NCBI GenBank assembly: GCA_019925105.1
Contig: JAHGAU010000029.1
Coordinates: 62,001-126,000, forward strand
Reading direction: 5' to 3'
Length of the DNA stretch: 64,000 nt
Source: Niebla homalea
Taxonomy: Eukaryota > Ascomycota > Lecanoromycetes > Lecanorales > Ramalinaceae
A model generated the notes under the pieces. That model was not told the origin of the DNA. It did no database searches and saw only the letters and a list, made by a program, of their open reading frames with translations. Made by a program: the position numbers and the translations under genes. Below, in pieces: positions 1-10,437 of the stretch; positions within the stretch are counted from its first letter, which is position 1; every line of letters begins with the position of its first letter.

Positions 1-2
1 CG

Positions 3-128
3 CTTGTCATACGTCAAGTAGAAGATGGAAAATACATTCTCATTGGCCCTGCATATATTGAAGGTATCATGCATGGGGAGGCCTTGGAGGAGAACAATGT
101 TGAAGGGGAAGATATCGAGTTGGTGTGA
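3..128 (+). CDS. HET-domain protein, C-terminal fragment
   Basis: The window opens inside a gene. Reading from base 3 gives 41 residues ending in a TGA at 126-128. The stretch contains GKYILIGPAYIEGIMHGEAL, which fits the conserved end of fungal heterokaryon-incompatibility (HET) proteins, where a 'lvGeaYvhGiMdGEa' motif lies close to the C-terminus. HET proteins mediate non-self recognition and cell death after fusion of unlike hyphae. Only the last exon is visible, so the HET domain proper lies outside the window and cannot be judged. The identification rests on this single motif, but the motif is quite specific. Confidence 0.75.
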   Translation, partial: LVIRQVEDGKYILIGPAYIEGIMHGEALEENNVEGEDIELV

Positions 129-2162
129 ACATTGTCAATCAGTCTCCTATGTATTTGATCACCCTAGAAGCAACTCAATTTATCAACGATTCTGTTACGC
201 ATAGAGAATGAGCAATGATTGTGACTCGCTCGATTGAACCATTTGCTATATTTACTTCCGAAGACAGAATGAAGTCGAATCATTGGTAATATAAGAGCCA
301 AACCGCGTTTATCCAAGACGTGATTCATGGACCACACCCAACAGCCCCACGCATAACAGATCCGGAATTCGGAGCGACATCACAAAGTTGTTTGTCTGCC
401 TGCAAATCAGACCTTCAGAATACTATTCTCAAACAAATTGCGTCACAAGTGCCGGAAGTCCCGCACGCAATAACTAAGATAGACCAACCCCAGTCGAGGA
501 TCAGCGCACATACTGTCTTCTGTCCTATGACGGAAAACACACATAACATCGTGAACTGCCAAACGTCTGATGCTGTAGCCTTAATCATGAACATTGCCCA
601 TCTTCGAGGTGGTTGATGGTGTTTTACAAACTTGCCTCTTCTGCACAATCGTCTTACTTCTGTGATGCCCGACCTGTTTTCTGTGTCATCTTGCCCAAGG
701 TTCCTCCATTTATACTCTTTACACAGAGCCAGCAAAGTTCGAAACTTGACGGACCCGTACCCATTTTGATTAAAAGTTGTCCAAGACTTCTCCTTGGCTG
801 TGACCAACCACTACATGGGGTCTTCGCAAGTTGCTTTTCGAAGTCATGTAGATGGGCTGCAATTCGATCATCACTCGGTACGTTCGGAAAAAGAACTTCG
901 CTGCCATCGAGGTTCAACTCTACCTATTAGCGGCCATGATGTGAATGGATAATAGGGACCAGTGCAAGACGATTCGACAACAAGGGGAGACTAGGTGAGC
1001 ACGGGCCAAGTGAGGAGCTTTGCAGGAAAGCTGGGCTCGAAGATCCGTTAAAGCTCAAATGATTATTCTACAGGATATGTGCATCCACATTTCTGAGCTC
1101 GGACCAGTTGAGATGACGGAGGATGAATGCGCAAAGAAATGGGACATGCAAAGCGGGAGTAAGTGGGAAGTGTGAGAGCATGAAGCCTCGTGTCAGCTCC
1201 GGCAGGATTCGCTCGATCCGGAAGGGCATGTGAGGCTGAAGAGATTAAACAAGTTTGGGCAACATCGTTGGAACGATTTGCCACTTGAGGCTGCGACTGA
1301 GACTCGGTGTATGAGACGTGCCACCTCCAGCTGACGTGGAGGTTAAAGGAAATTCGTGGTCTCGTTGCGGAGAATACTCAAGAGGCTCTGTCCTTGCACA
1401 GAAATTTCAAAGAGAAGAACAGCGAGCCTTGAACGGAAATTGTCTTATGTCACCTCATTTCGCTCAGCCCTTAATCCCGGCCTCTTCCGCCCACGAGCCA
1501 GTGAGGAATTCCGCTCATCCGGGCGTCCATTTTGGTAGGGCCGACACTAACAGCCCAGCTTTAATTTCGTTTACGTTCGCTTCCCAGCTTTTCTCCGCTA
1601 TGCTTGCACTTTTTTGACTCTGTTGATCCGTTCAGGTGATGGAGCCTTGGAGGCTGATGAAACGAGCACCTTTGGCTGCGCCGTGCACCATGCACGTCTT
1701 CACATGCATAATGCAACCCCAACGATGACCGAAGGATGATCCAGTCATGGATTTGAGGTTCGGCCCTTCGATGGGCTGAGGCTGGGCCTCTCTCTTATTT
1801 TGTTGTTGTGTTTGATCTTCCTCTTTCCTCTATTCACACTTTCTCTCCATTTTTATTTTGTATCTATTGCACCGTTCATTCCGTCAGAAGTGGTTGCTTG
1901 CTGTTAGGTTTGTTGGTATCCAAGTGCTGGAGCCAATGCCTTGCAGCAGTAGTAACTTTGTATAAATCGGCAAGAAGACAGTCTTGCTAGATGCTTCGAG
2001 GGTCGCTACATTCTTTTATGTGGTAATTCAGGTAGTACATTGTTCTGGTATACCATCTCCTGTATTGGACTTGCAGAGACGTACGCGCCGACGAGGCGTC
2101 TATCGCCAACACGAATTCTGGCGTATCGCTGTTGCGTAATTAGGAAGGAGGTCGGCAGCTGA
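129..2162. other. Intergenic region, no supported gene
   Basis: About 2 kb between the HET gene and the Ser/Thr-rich gene. Several short overlapping open frames exist on both strands (for example about 415-917), but none shows a recognisable motif or splices into a longer frame. The end of the region (about 1790-1870) is pyrimidine-rich and is probably the promoter and leader of the next gene, whose first exon I could not place. Confidence 0.5.
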
Positions 2163-5100
2163 CAAACAATAGCATTTAACACGACATCATCTGGTAATTT
2201 ATCAACAACACTCACTTCTACAACATCCTTCAGCGCTTCTTTTGGCTCGTACTCTTCGAATCCTCCATCTTCCAGCTTCACAGATGCTCTGCAAAGCCTC
2301 TCACTGAGCTCGCAGTCGACGACCATTCCATCGGGAACTTCCAGTCTTTCTTCTTCCGGCAATGTCATCAATAGCCAGTCGTCAAATGGCGGGAGCACGG
2401 CTACTCAGTCGCAATTCACGAATTCCGCCACAGTTTCCAATGGAGCATCCATTCGATCAACCGCAGCTTCAAGTGCGAGAAACCGCTTCAACACGTCTTC
2501 GGTGATGACTCCGGGCAGCGGGACTGGATTAAAAATCAAGTCCACATCGATACCCGCTGCAGGTAAATTCACTTCCTCTGCCGGTATCCATAGGAATGGA
2601 ACCGGTGGTTTCCCCCCTTCAATCACCCCAGGCAGTCCACTCAATGTCTCCAGCGGGGCCTTCGGATCTGGCACCGGCTCAGGCAGGCCGTTTCCAATAA
2701 CTGCGAGTCCTACGGGCAATCATCTCAACTTTACGACCCCATTCCCCTACAACGCATCCGCCAGCGGAAATGAAACATTCACTAGCGTCTTCTCATCCTG
2801 CGCAAGCGTGTATAACGAGTACCATAACAGTCTGCAGAATGCCTACGTCAACAAGCTGCCATTCAATCAGACATACACGCGGCCAGCTGTGTGTAGTCCA
2901 GTACTAGATGGTCACTGCGAGATTTGGGTGGGTCAAGTTGATCTGCTGTATTGGCCTCCACCGTATGCCTCAGCTGGGCTGGCAGATGCTACGACGAAGC
3001 TTGCTCGGCGAGCAGAAGCGACCGCGCCCGTGGTTTCCGCTGGCTCCACGCTTTCTCTCGAGTTTGCGTACATTGTGTATAGGGATGCAACGGCAATTCT
3101 GCCTTACAACACAATCAATACGACGACTGGTCCTGCAATCACCAGCATGACGGTCCCATACCCGCCTGCATCTCTTTACACGTACTACGATTGCAAATCC
3201 AGCATGGCACCCATGGAGGTCTGGCCTTCCGAGCAAATCGATTATAGGGACTTCAATGTCCCGCCTCGGTGGGATGCTGTTTCGAAACAGAGGCCTTGCC
3301 ATCTATGGTCAATCAGTGGGGACACGCTCCAGGATCAGACCTTTCCACGCTCAGAAATCGCCACACAGTACACTGATTATGTCAATCAGCCGCTAGTGCT
3401 TTTGCCTGGGGGTCTGATGTCGCTACATCCAGAATGGGCATCCTCTACCATGGGAGATACCGGCATTGGGCTTTTTGATCCACCAAGGGCAATCGTGCCA
3501 GGAGGCGGACTGGTTGATCCAGCTTCCATGACTGCGACTCAGAAAGTGACCGCGGTTCCCGATGTAGCGCAACCGGCATCAATAATTAGCAGCCCTGTGC
3601 CGGCAAAGACAAGCGTGGTGACCAGCCTTCCAAACGGAGATCGAATCGTGCAGTATGCACCAGCAACAGCTGTGCCTCAAGCATCAAGTCAACCTGTGAA
3701 GCAACCTGCATCAACCGTTGCATCTGTTGCGGACGCACCAATTCCAGTAACGTCCCAACAACCTTCCGTGCCTGACTCCGGCTCCGATAAGCTTGAAGGA
3801 GGCGACCCGAGCAATGGTCAACAGCCTGGCCAATCCGCCGTCCAGGGTTCTATGCCGACTACTGGTAATGGCTCGCATACTGGTAATACTTCCGGCGAAG
3901 ACTCAAATTCGAATGGCCAGGCCCCACCAGTGGTTGCTGGCTCGGATACAGGTCCCTCCACGGAAGCTGCATCTTCAGGGTCCAAAGACACGACAACAGG
4001 AAGGAGCGATTCTGTAGCAGTCGGGGTAGGGTCGTCTCCAGACTCAGCTTTTCAAGGAAACGATCAGGGCTCAAACGGGAACGGCGACACCGTAGTCGTC
4101 AATTCCGGTTCTTTCTCTCCTGACAACCCATCGTCATTTGCGCAGAATGGGAACAGTGTTGTACATGCTGAAACGCCTGGGAACCCAGCCGCGCCACAAC
4201 AGGCTAGTCAACCCGCTGCGAATCCGGTTGGGAGCCAGGGAGCGTCTGCGCTGGGCAGTGACCATGTCGTGCAGGCCGCTCCAGACGGTGGCCTCATTGT
4301 CAACGGCGCAACTCTGAAGTCAGCGTCTCCTGCCACTATCGCGGGCAACTTGCAGACATCTCATGGCAGTGATGGAATCGTCTTGAGTGGCAACACTGTC
4401 GCTGTTCCGCAAGCGGTAGCTGGAGCTTCTGCTGCGATTCCCATGGCGATTGGCAGTCATGATGTGCAGCTCACGGCCGATGCCATGGGGACCAGGATGA
4501 TTGTTGACGGCCAGACACTTGCTCCAGGAGCAACTCAGGCGACTGTGGGGAGCAATGTCATATCCTTGATGCCTGACGGGCAAGCTTATGTGATACCAAC
4601 AACATTGCCTTATGTTCCATTGGCCCGTGCCAGTCCAGCCATATCAGCAACCATTGGAGGAAGTGATACTCAGACATATGCGTCGCCCTCGGCTTCTCAA
4701 ACGCCCCCGAGACCCCAACTCGGCATCATTGTCGGTGGAGAGACGGCCACACCCATTGGAAATGCGGGCGTTGCTTTGAATGGGATCGCGTTGTCACAAG
4801 TTGGACAAAGCGCCAGCTGGAACAAGGGACAAGTTGCGAGCCTTGCGACCGGAGGCCTAGTAGTTGGCGGAACACAGACCATCCCGATTCCTCAAGCCAT
4901 CACGCCACCACCTGGCGTGACAAATCTCACAAACGGTAGCGTCGTTGCTCCTCTTGATGAAGCGCAGACCGTTCCAACTCCAACGGCTTCTGCTCAAGCA
5001 TCTGCTTCGGACTTGGTCTTGGATGGCAGCACGGTCACGCGAGTTGGTTCCGTTGGGATTGCAATCGGCGGCACCACGATATCGAAGGCTGGCCAGGGCA

Positions 5101-5609
5101 TCACCCTGAACTATGGGTCTGTGGCCACACTGGAGAGTGGGGGGATTGTCTTTGGAGGCTCGAACACCATTGGGCTTTCACGCGTCACGTCTGCACCAAC
5201 TGCCACATTCTCATCTGGTGTGCAAGATGTTGGACTCGGCAAGATGATCTATGAATGGTTGATACTTACCAAAGATGAGGGACCTGCGACAATGTCGGAT
5301 GGCCAGGTCGTGCAGTTGGAAGGGAGTACGATATCTTTGGGGTCCACCAACATGCCGACGAGCATTTCGATTGCCTCCACAACCTCAAGTATGGCGCCTG
5401 GAAAGGAAGGAGGGCCTTTCGTGACGACTCTTCCTCCTGGCGATGCGCCGTCACCGACTGCCACCTCATCAAACACTACGGGCGATGGGGTGTTGGGTAT
5501 GGGTGGGGGGTACGGGGGCCACGCCTTACCGCTGGCGCCATCGAAAGCAATGTCTTTGGTTGTAGCTGCAATCCTGGTGGCTGGGACGCAGTTGATTGTA
5601 CATTTGTAG
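2163..5609 (+). CDS. Ser/Thr-rich GPI-anchor-type surface protein with glycine-rich repeats; 5' end unresolved
   Basis: One frame is open from a TGA at 2160 to the TAG ending at 5609 (over 1140 residues). The first in-frame ATG is at 2505, but the upstream part (2163-2504) is clearly coding-like, Ser/Thr/Asn-rich sequence, so the true start with a signal peptide is probably in an upstream exon. A possible acceptor AG ends at 2172 just after a CTGAC branch-like site; I could not find a matching donor. The middle (about 3550-4200) is a low-complexity Pro/Ser/Gly linker. The last third holds degenerate repeats of about 55-60 residues containing patterns such as GGLVVGGTQTI and GGIVFGGSNTI. The C-terminus is a hydrophobic tail after small residues (AMSLVVAAILVAGTQLIVHL), typical of GPI-anchor addition. 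Role: cell-wall or surface protein by inference; no catalytic domain recognised. Confidence 0.7.
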   Translation, partial: QTIAFNTTSSGNLSTTLTSTTSFSASFGSYSSNPPSSSFTDALQSLSLSSQSTTIPSGTSSLSSSGNVINSQSSNGGSTATQSQFTNSATVSNGASIRSTAASSARNRFNTSSVMTPGSGTGLKIKSTSIPAAGKFTSSAGIHRNGTGGFPPSITPGSPLNVSSGAFGSGTGSGRPFPITASPTGNHLNFTTPFPYNASASGNETFTSVFSSCASVYNEYHNSLQNAYVNKLPFNQTYTRPAVCSPVLDGHCEIWVGQVDLLYWPPPYASAGLADATTKLARRAEATAPVVSAGSTLSLEFAYIVYRDATAILPYNTINTTTGPAITSMTVPYPPASLYTYYDCKSSMAPMEVWPSEQIDYRDFNVPPRWDAVSKQRPCHLWSISGDTLQDQTFPRSEIATQYTDYVNQPLVLLPGGLMSLHPEWASSTMGDTGIGLFDPPRAIVPGGGLVDPASMTATQKVTAVPDVAQPASIISSPVPAKTSVVTSLPNGDRIVQYAPATAVPQASSQPVKQPASTVASVADAPIPVTSQQPSVPDSGSDKLEGGDPSNGQQPGQSAVQGSMPTTGNGSHTGNTSGEDSNSNGQAPPVVAGSDTGPSTEAASSGSKDTTTGRSDSVAVGVGSSPDSAFQGNDQGSNGNGDTVVVNSGSFSPDNPSSFAQNGNSVVHAETPGNPAAPQQASQPAANPVGSQGASALGSDHVVQAAPDGGLIVNGATLKSASPATIAGNLQTSHGSDGIVLSGNTVAVPQAVAGASAAIPMAIGSHDVQLTADAMGTRMIVDGQTLAPGATQATVGSNVISLMPDGQAYVIPTTLPYVPLARASPAISATIGGSDTQTYASPSASQTPPRPQLGIIVGGETATPIGNAGVALNGIALSQVGQSASWNKGQVASLATGGLVVGGTQTIPIPQAITPPPGVTNLTNGSVVAPLDEAQTVPTPTASAQASASDLVLDGSTVTRVGSVGIAIGGTTISKAGQGITLNYGSVATLESGGIVFGGSNTIGLSRVTSAPTATFSSGVQDVGLGKMIYEWLILTKDEGPATMSDGQVVQLEGSTISLGSTNMPTSISIASTTSSMAPGKEGGPFVTTLPPGDAPSPTATSSNTTGDGVLGMGGGYGGHALPLAPSKAMSLVVAAILVAGTQLIVHL

Positions 5610-6487
5610 GTCAGGAAAGTCACGGTGGGGGAGCCGAGTTTTGATACCGATGCTGAAAATAAAGATATGATGGTTCATGTTGGTTACATGCGCTGAAGAC
5701 AAGCTTCGCTGCCTTCAGTCACGACGTAAGATTGAATAACATAATTCGCTGTTGCATCCACGTCTTATCAACGTCATTCACGTCTTATTGATGGAAGAGG
5801 GGGAAATCGGTAAGACACTTTGACCCTGTCGCTTCATGCGGGGATCTCAAACACCGGCGAAATCGGCGTCTAAATGTGACAGGCGCGCGTTGATGAGCTT
5901 CAGCAAGTTTGTGATTGCTCTTCTTAATAGAAAAACAGTTCTCCAGCTCGTCTATTTGCTTCCTCATCTCAAAAGGACCTACATTTACTCTTCTCGGTTT
6001 ATCTTTCCTTTGTTAGGTCGCTAGGTGGGGGTTGCTGCAGCAGATCGCACGGGGATGTGTTTTACTGGTCAACACACAGCTTGACCGCCTCTACCCCACC
6101 ACGTTTTGTGGCAGCCTGATCTATTATTGCCACCTTTTCTCCTCCCTCTTCACCTTCTCTCCATTCCGCTCTTTCACTTCTCCTCATCAGTATATCACCA
6201 TAAGGCATTTCAAATTGCTCTTAAATTGGCCGCCGTTTACTCAGCCAAACGGCGGCTCTCGACATACTTCTCAGCTCTTGCAGACTTACATGATCCCGTT
6301 GATTCTCTTGGACGACTACTGAATCATCCTAATATCTCGTACACTTGTTCCCCACTTGTCAGTCTTTGTTTCCATCATTGAAGGATCTCTTCATTTTACC
6401 AAAAACGCCACGGGTCCGAAAGAGCTCAATTGTTTGAACATCGTTTGAGATCGCCCATATAATTCAATTCTGTCTTTTTTTTGAAAC
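5610..6487. other. Intergenic region / Argonaute promoter and leader
   Basis: No gene supported. It holds the 3' end of the surface-protein gene and, in its right half, pyrimidine-rich promoter and leader sequence for the Argonaute gene. Confidence 0.5.
6131..6186 (+). promoter_or_regulatory. CT-rich promoter tract upstream of Argonaute
   Basis: A run of almost pure C and T on the coding strand lies about 300 bp before the Argonaute ATG. Such tracts are common just upstream of transcription start sites in filamentous fungi. This is a compositional call only. Confidence 0.35.
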
Positions 6488-9400
6488 ATGTCCTTCCAAG
6501 GCTTCTCCAAAGGAGAGGTCTTCACGTAAGTCGCACTGGCCATCACCTATGGTGATGCGCATTGTCTTAACACCATGAACCTAGACCAAAAGATGGCCCC
6601 ACCCAACCGTCGTCGGATGTCATCAAGGCGGAGAATCAATTCATCACGAGCCGTCAAAAACCTGACATTTCCAGACTAAGCTTGGAGTCTGAGCTTCTGC
6701 CAACTCGCCCAGCTTACTGTACGAAGGGTACACCCATCAGCCTGAGAACAAATTATTTCGATGTTCGTCTGGCGAATCCAAACATCAAGCTCTATCGATA
6801 CCACATCGACGTGGACCCGGACAAGGGGCCTGCTAGAAAACGTCGCCAGGCGTTCCAGTTGCTCCTCAGGGAGGCAGAATGTCTAGAGGGCGCAAGGCCT
6901 GCTGTGGCAACCGACAATAGGTCCATTTTGGTCTCAGCAAAGAAGCTGGAACTTGGACCTGGGCAGAGCCTGGTGGAAAGGATCACCTACCGGGATCCTG
7001 AACAAAAGGCCATGGCGGTCCCGACCATACAGCAGGGTGACCCTCCTCGAGCGCCAGATACTTACAAGTTCAAAATCACCTGCCCAGTAGATACATCAAC
7101 TGCAGAGGTTTCCCTCGGCAATCTCATGGATTATCTCCAGTCAGCTGCCCACTCTATGAGCGTGGATGAAAAGGGCGCAATCATCCAGCTTATCAATATT
7201 GTCATGGCACGCAAACCATCCTCGACACCTGACATGGCAGTCTCCGCCCGGATGAACAAATTCTATCCGTTGGGCGGAGGGAGGACGCCTGACAATCTGG
7301 GTGGAGGCTTAATTGCCCCGAGAGGGTATTATACAAGCGTGCGCACGTCGACACTACGTCTTCTTCTGAATGTGAACACTGTTACTTCAGCGTTCTACCA
7401 GCCTGGGTCTCTTTTGTCACTCATGAAGGCCTTTCGTACCGCTCTAAAGGCCCCAAATCCTGTCATCAGAAACTACCAAACCCATCTCTTCCTGAAGAAT
7501 CTTCGAGTAAGGTATACATACAGCAACAAGACTAAGGTCATCGCGGGTCTCTCTGGCCCACACAAAGACCAAAACGCTAAGCAAGCAAAATTCGTGATGG
7601 ATGGCAAAGAAACCTCGGTAGCGGACTACTTCAAGCAGCGTAAGTCCCGTGACACATTGAGGTGGCGAGCTAACAAGGGTAATAGGATACAATTACACTG
7701 TGACTTCACCAGCGGAGCCTGTTGTCAACGTCGGCAATGCTCAAAACCCAGTCTTGATCCCTCCAGAGCTCTGTGAGGTACTCCCGGGCCAGATCGCCAG
7801 GAAGAAATTATCCGCCGATCAGACGACCAATATGCTCCGCGCGGCAAGCCAAAAGCCGCACAAGAACGCTGAGTTCATTGTTGGAGAAGGGGTTCGCGTG
7901 GCGGGCCTGTCCCCTCAATTAAAGGATGGACCCGTGAGTGTAACCAATGAAGCTAGCTTGCCCTCTACTACGATGACTGACAAGTCAACCTAACAGGGCA
8001 TCTTCGGCCTCAACGTTGACCCTCATATGCTCGTAGTCCCTGGTCGAGTCCTACCCGTGCCGCCAGTTACCTATCACAGGAGCTGTAAAAACAGTAAGCT
8101 CGTTCCTAGAGACGGCTCATGGAATATGATCGACATCAAATTCTCCACTGGCGCGACGGTTCCGAAGTGGTCGTACATACAGCTGAACGTGCAAGGCGAG
8201 GGTCGTCTTGATCTTAATGGGCAACCCAAGGACGTTTGGCAACCGTTCGTCAAGACCATGAGGGATCACGGTATGGCTGCCGGGCTTCCTAATCCCGAAG
8301 CCGGATACGCCAGCCGTTCTTGGCCGCGAATGAGCTATACCGACTATCTTGGGCTTCTCGATAATCTCTTCAAGAAGGCCCAAAGCGACGATGTGCGCGC
8401 TTTGCTTTTCCTGAACTCATCCAAAAGCCCTGCCTTGTACGCTGCAATCAAATATCTTGGCGACGTGAAATACGGAATTCATACGAGCCAAGTGCTGGCC
8501 GAAAAGCTGAACAAGTATCTTCCAATCTCCGACCCGAGGGGCAGGAAGGGGCTTCTGCAATACCTCGCCAACGTGGCGCTCAAGTGGAACGTAAAATTTG
8601 GTGGCGTGAACCAGCAAGTCCCCGCGACCGAGCAGTTCACTGCGCCGGGCAAGCCAAACATTCTCAGTAAGACGATGGTGGTCGGCATTGACGTGACACA
8701 TCCCTCCCCAGGCAGCAAACAAGACGCACCCAGCGTCGCCGGCGTGGTCGCCAGCGTCGACGCGCAGTACACCCAATATCCAGCCTCCCTGCGGTGCCAA
8801 AAAAGCCGCGAGGAGATGGTCATCGACTTGAAAGCCATGATGGTCGAACGCCTGCGTGCCTGGCAAACCCGCAACTCGAACCACCTCCCCTCGAACATCC
8901 TCATTTACCGCGACGGCGTCTCGGAGGGCGATTTCAAGCGCGTGCTTAAGGAAGAAGCACCCCTCGTCGACGCTGCCGTGCAGGCCGCCTATCCCGCCAA
9001 CGGGCCCAAACCGAAGATCTTCATCGTCGTGGTCGGGAAACGGCATCACACGCGCTTCTACCCGATGAAGACCACCGACGCCCACAACTCCGGGAACCCG
9101 AAGAATGGCACGGTGGTGGACCGGGGCGTCACGTCGGAGCGACAGTGGGATTTCTTCCTGCAGGCGCACACCGGGCTGCAGGGGACCGCTCGGCCAGCAC
9201 ACTACACAGTCCTGGTGGACCAGATCGGGACGGGGGCTGATGGGTTGGAAAGTCTGGTGAGTCGACTACCACTTCCCCCTCATTCCACTTCTTTGTCTTC
9301 AGACAGACGGCAAATGAGCTTCCCCGTCCTTCATACCGCCTCACTGTCCTTCCCCACACTCACCCGTATCGCTTCCCCCTCCCGACCGGGAAACTCTTTT

Positions 9401-9747
9401 TGCCCAGCTGGCCCCCCGCCGCCCTCCCTTTCCCCCCCCATCCCACCTCATTCTTGCGACTCGCTCTTCCCGCCCCTGCGAGCTGACAGATCCTGACTGA
9501 CTGACCGCTCGATCCACCTTAGACGCACAACCTATCCTACCTGTACGCGCGCGCCACGAAAGCCGTGTCGATCTGCCCGCCGGCCTACTACGCCGACCTG
9601 GTCTGCGAGCGCGCGCGGTGCTACCTGTTCGAGACGTACAATCCCGAGGCGGGGAGCACGAGTACGGGTGAGGTGGCTTACGATGCTGGACAAGGGTGGA
9701 GGGAAGGGGTGCATGCAAGGCTGGCGGGGGATATGTTTTATATTTGA
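6488..9747 (+). CDS. Argonaute (QDE-2-like), RNA-interference slicer
   Basis: Exons 6488-6525, 6585-7639, 7686-7933, 7997-9256 and 9523-9747 join in frame to 941 residues, the usual size for fungal Argonautes. Domain order is complete: N-terminal domain, linker (about 120-250), PAZ region (roughly 260-440, with IPPELCEVLPGQ), MID, then PIWI from about residue 665. The catalytic residues are visible: D679 in VVGIDVTHPSPG, E720 in REEMVIDL, D753 in IYRDGVSEGDF and D892 in YYADLVCERARCYL, giving a DEDD tetrad, so slicer activity is expected. The HHTRFYP and LQGTARPAHY signatures are also present. The ATG at 6488 was chosen because its exon splices in phase to the N domain. Introns are 59, 46, 63 and 266 nt; the last is unusually long and C-rich for this genome. 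Function: binds small RNAs and cleaves matching RNA (quelling, transposon and virus defence). Confidence 0.96.
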
Positions 9748-10437
9748 GGGGGGCTGGGGGTGGGCGGACTTGGGGGGGATGGAGTGCATGATTGAGGATT
9801 TGGTAATGGGATTGGGGAGGGATGGTGGGCTTGCTACCGATGCGATTTCCCGCATCAAGCGTTTGGCTTTTGATGCGTTTACAGGTGGGCGTCTTGAGCT
9901 GTTGGGTTGGAGAAATGGTCGCCCTTGGCCGCATGCGTTGATAATCCTCGAGACTACGCTGAAGGTGGGGGGATGGAGAGTGCTGGTTGAGAGATGATTG
10001 AAGAGGGACAGCAGGATGGCGAAACGCGCTCAGCGGTATTCCCACGAGCAAAGATGAAGTTGCTGGGGGTTGCTTTTAGTGCAACCATATGCGAAACTTG
10101 GCCCGATCATGAAGTATTAAGTATGCGGATAGATGGAATACCAGGCTGATCCCAATCTTGATTGTGTCTTCTTCGTCCCTTTTGCATTTGCATGATAGCT
10201 GGATGTGAGAGAGATGTAGACCCCAGTCTTGTAAGAATTACCGGATGCAAGCAATGGATCGTCACATTCGCGCCTATTGCGATGTGCTGTAAACGAAGAT
10301 GAAGGCCTAGCATTCAGGACGGCAAGCATACATCTTTCTTCTGGGACTGTGCCTTCTTATCGCGACAATGTCATGATTCGAAATCCAATGGTGGCAAGAA
10401 TCGCATGGTCAGACAAATGCGGAGAGTGACTTGACGG
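9748..10437. other. Intergenic region between convergent Argonaute and MFS loci
   Basis: Presumed 3' untranslated regions of two convergent loci. The left part (9750-10000) is G-rich on the plus strand; open frames there on both strands have low-complexity products and no motif. No gene supported. Confidence 0.45.

Noticed and set aside
2006..2719. Two acidic minus-strand frames (2006-2398 and 2405-2719)
   Set aside because: They are the complement of Ser/Thr-rich coding sequence of the surface protein, which extends over 3 kb on the plus strand.
8417..9202. 261-codon open frame on the minus strand
   Set aside because: It is the complement of the Argonaute MID/PIWI exon, which has conserved catalytic motifs; the reverse product has no motif.
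9341..10051. 236-codon minus-strand open frame rich in Pro, Ser and Arg
   Set aside because: It overlaps the last Argonaute intron and exon and encodes only low-complexity sequence.
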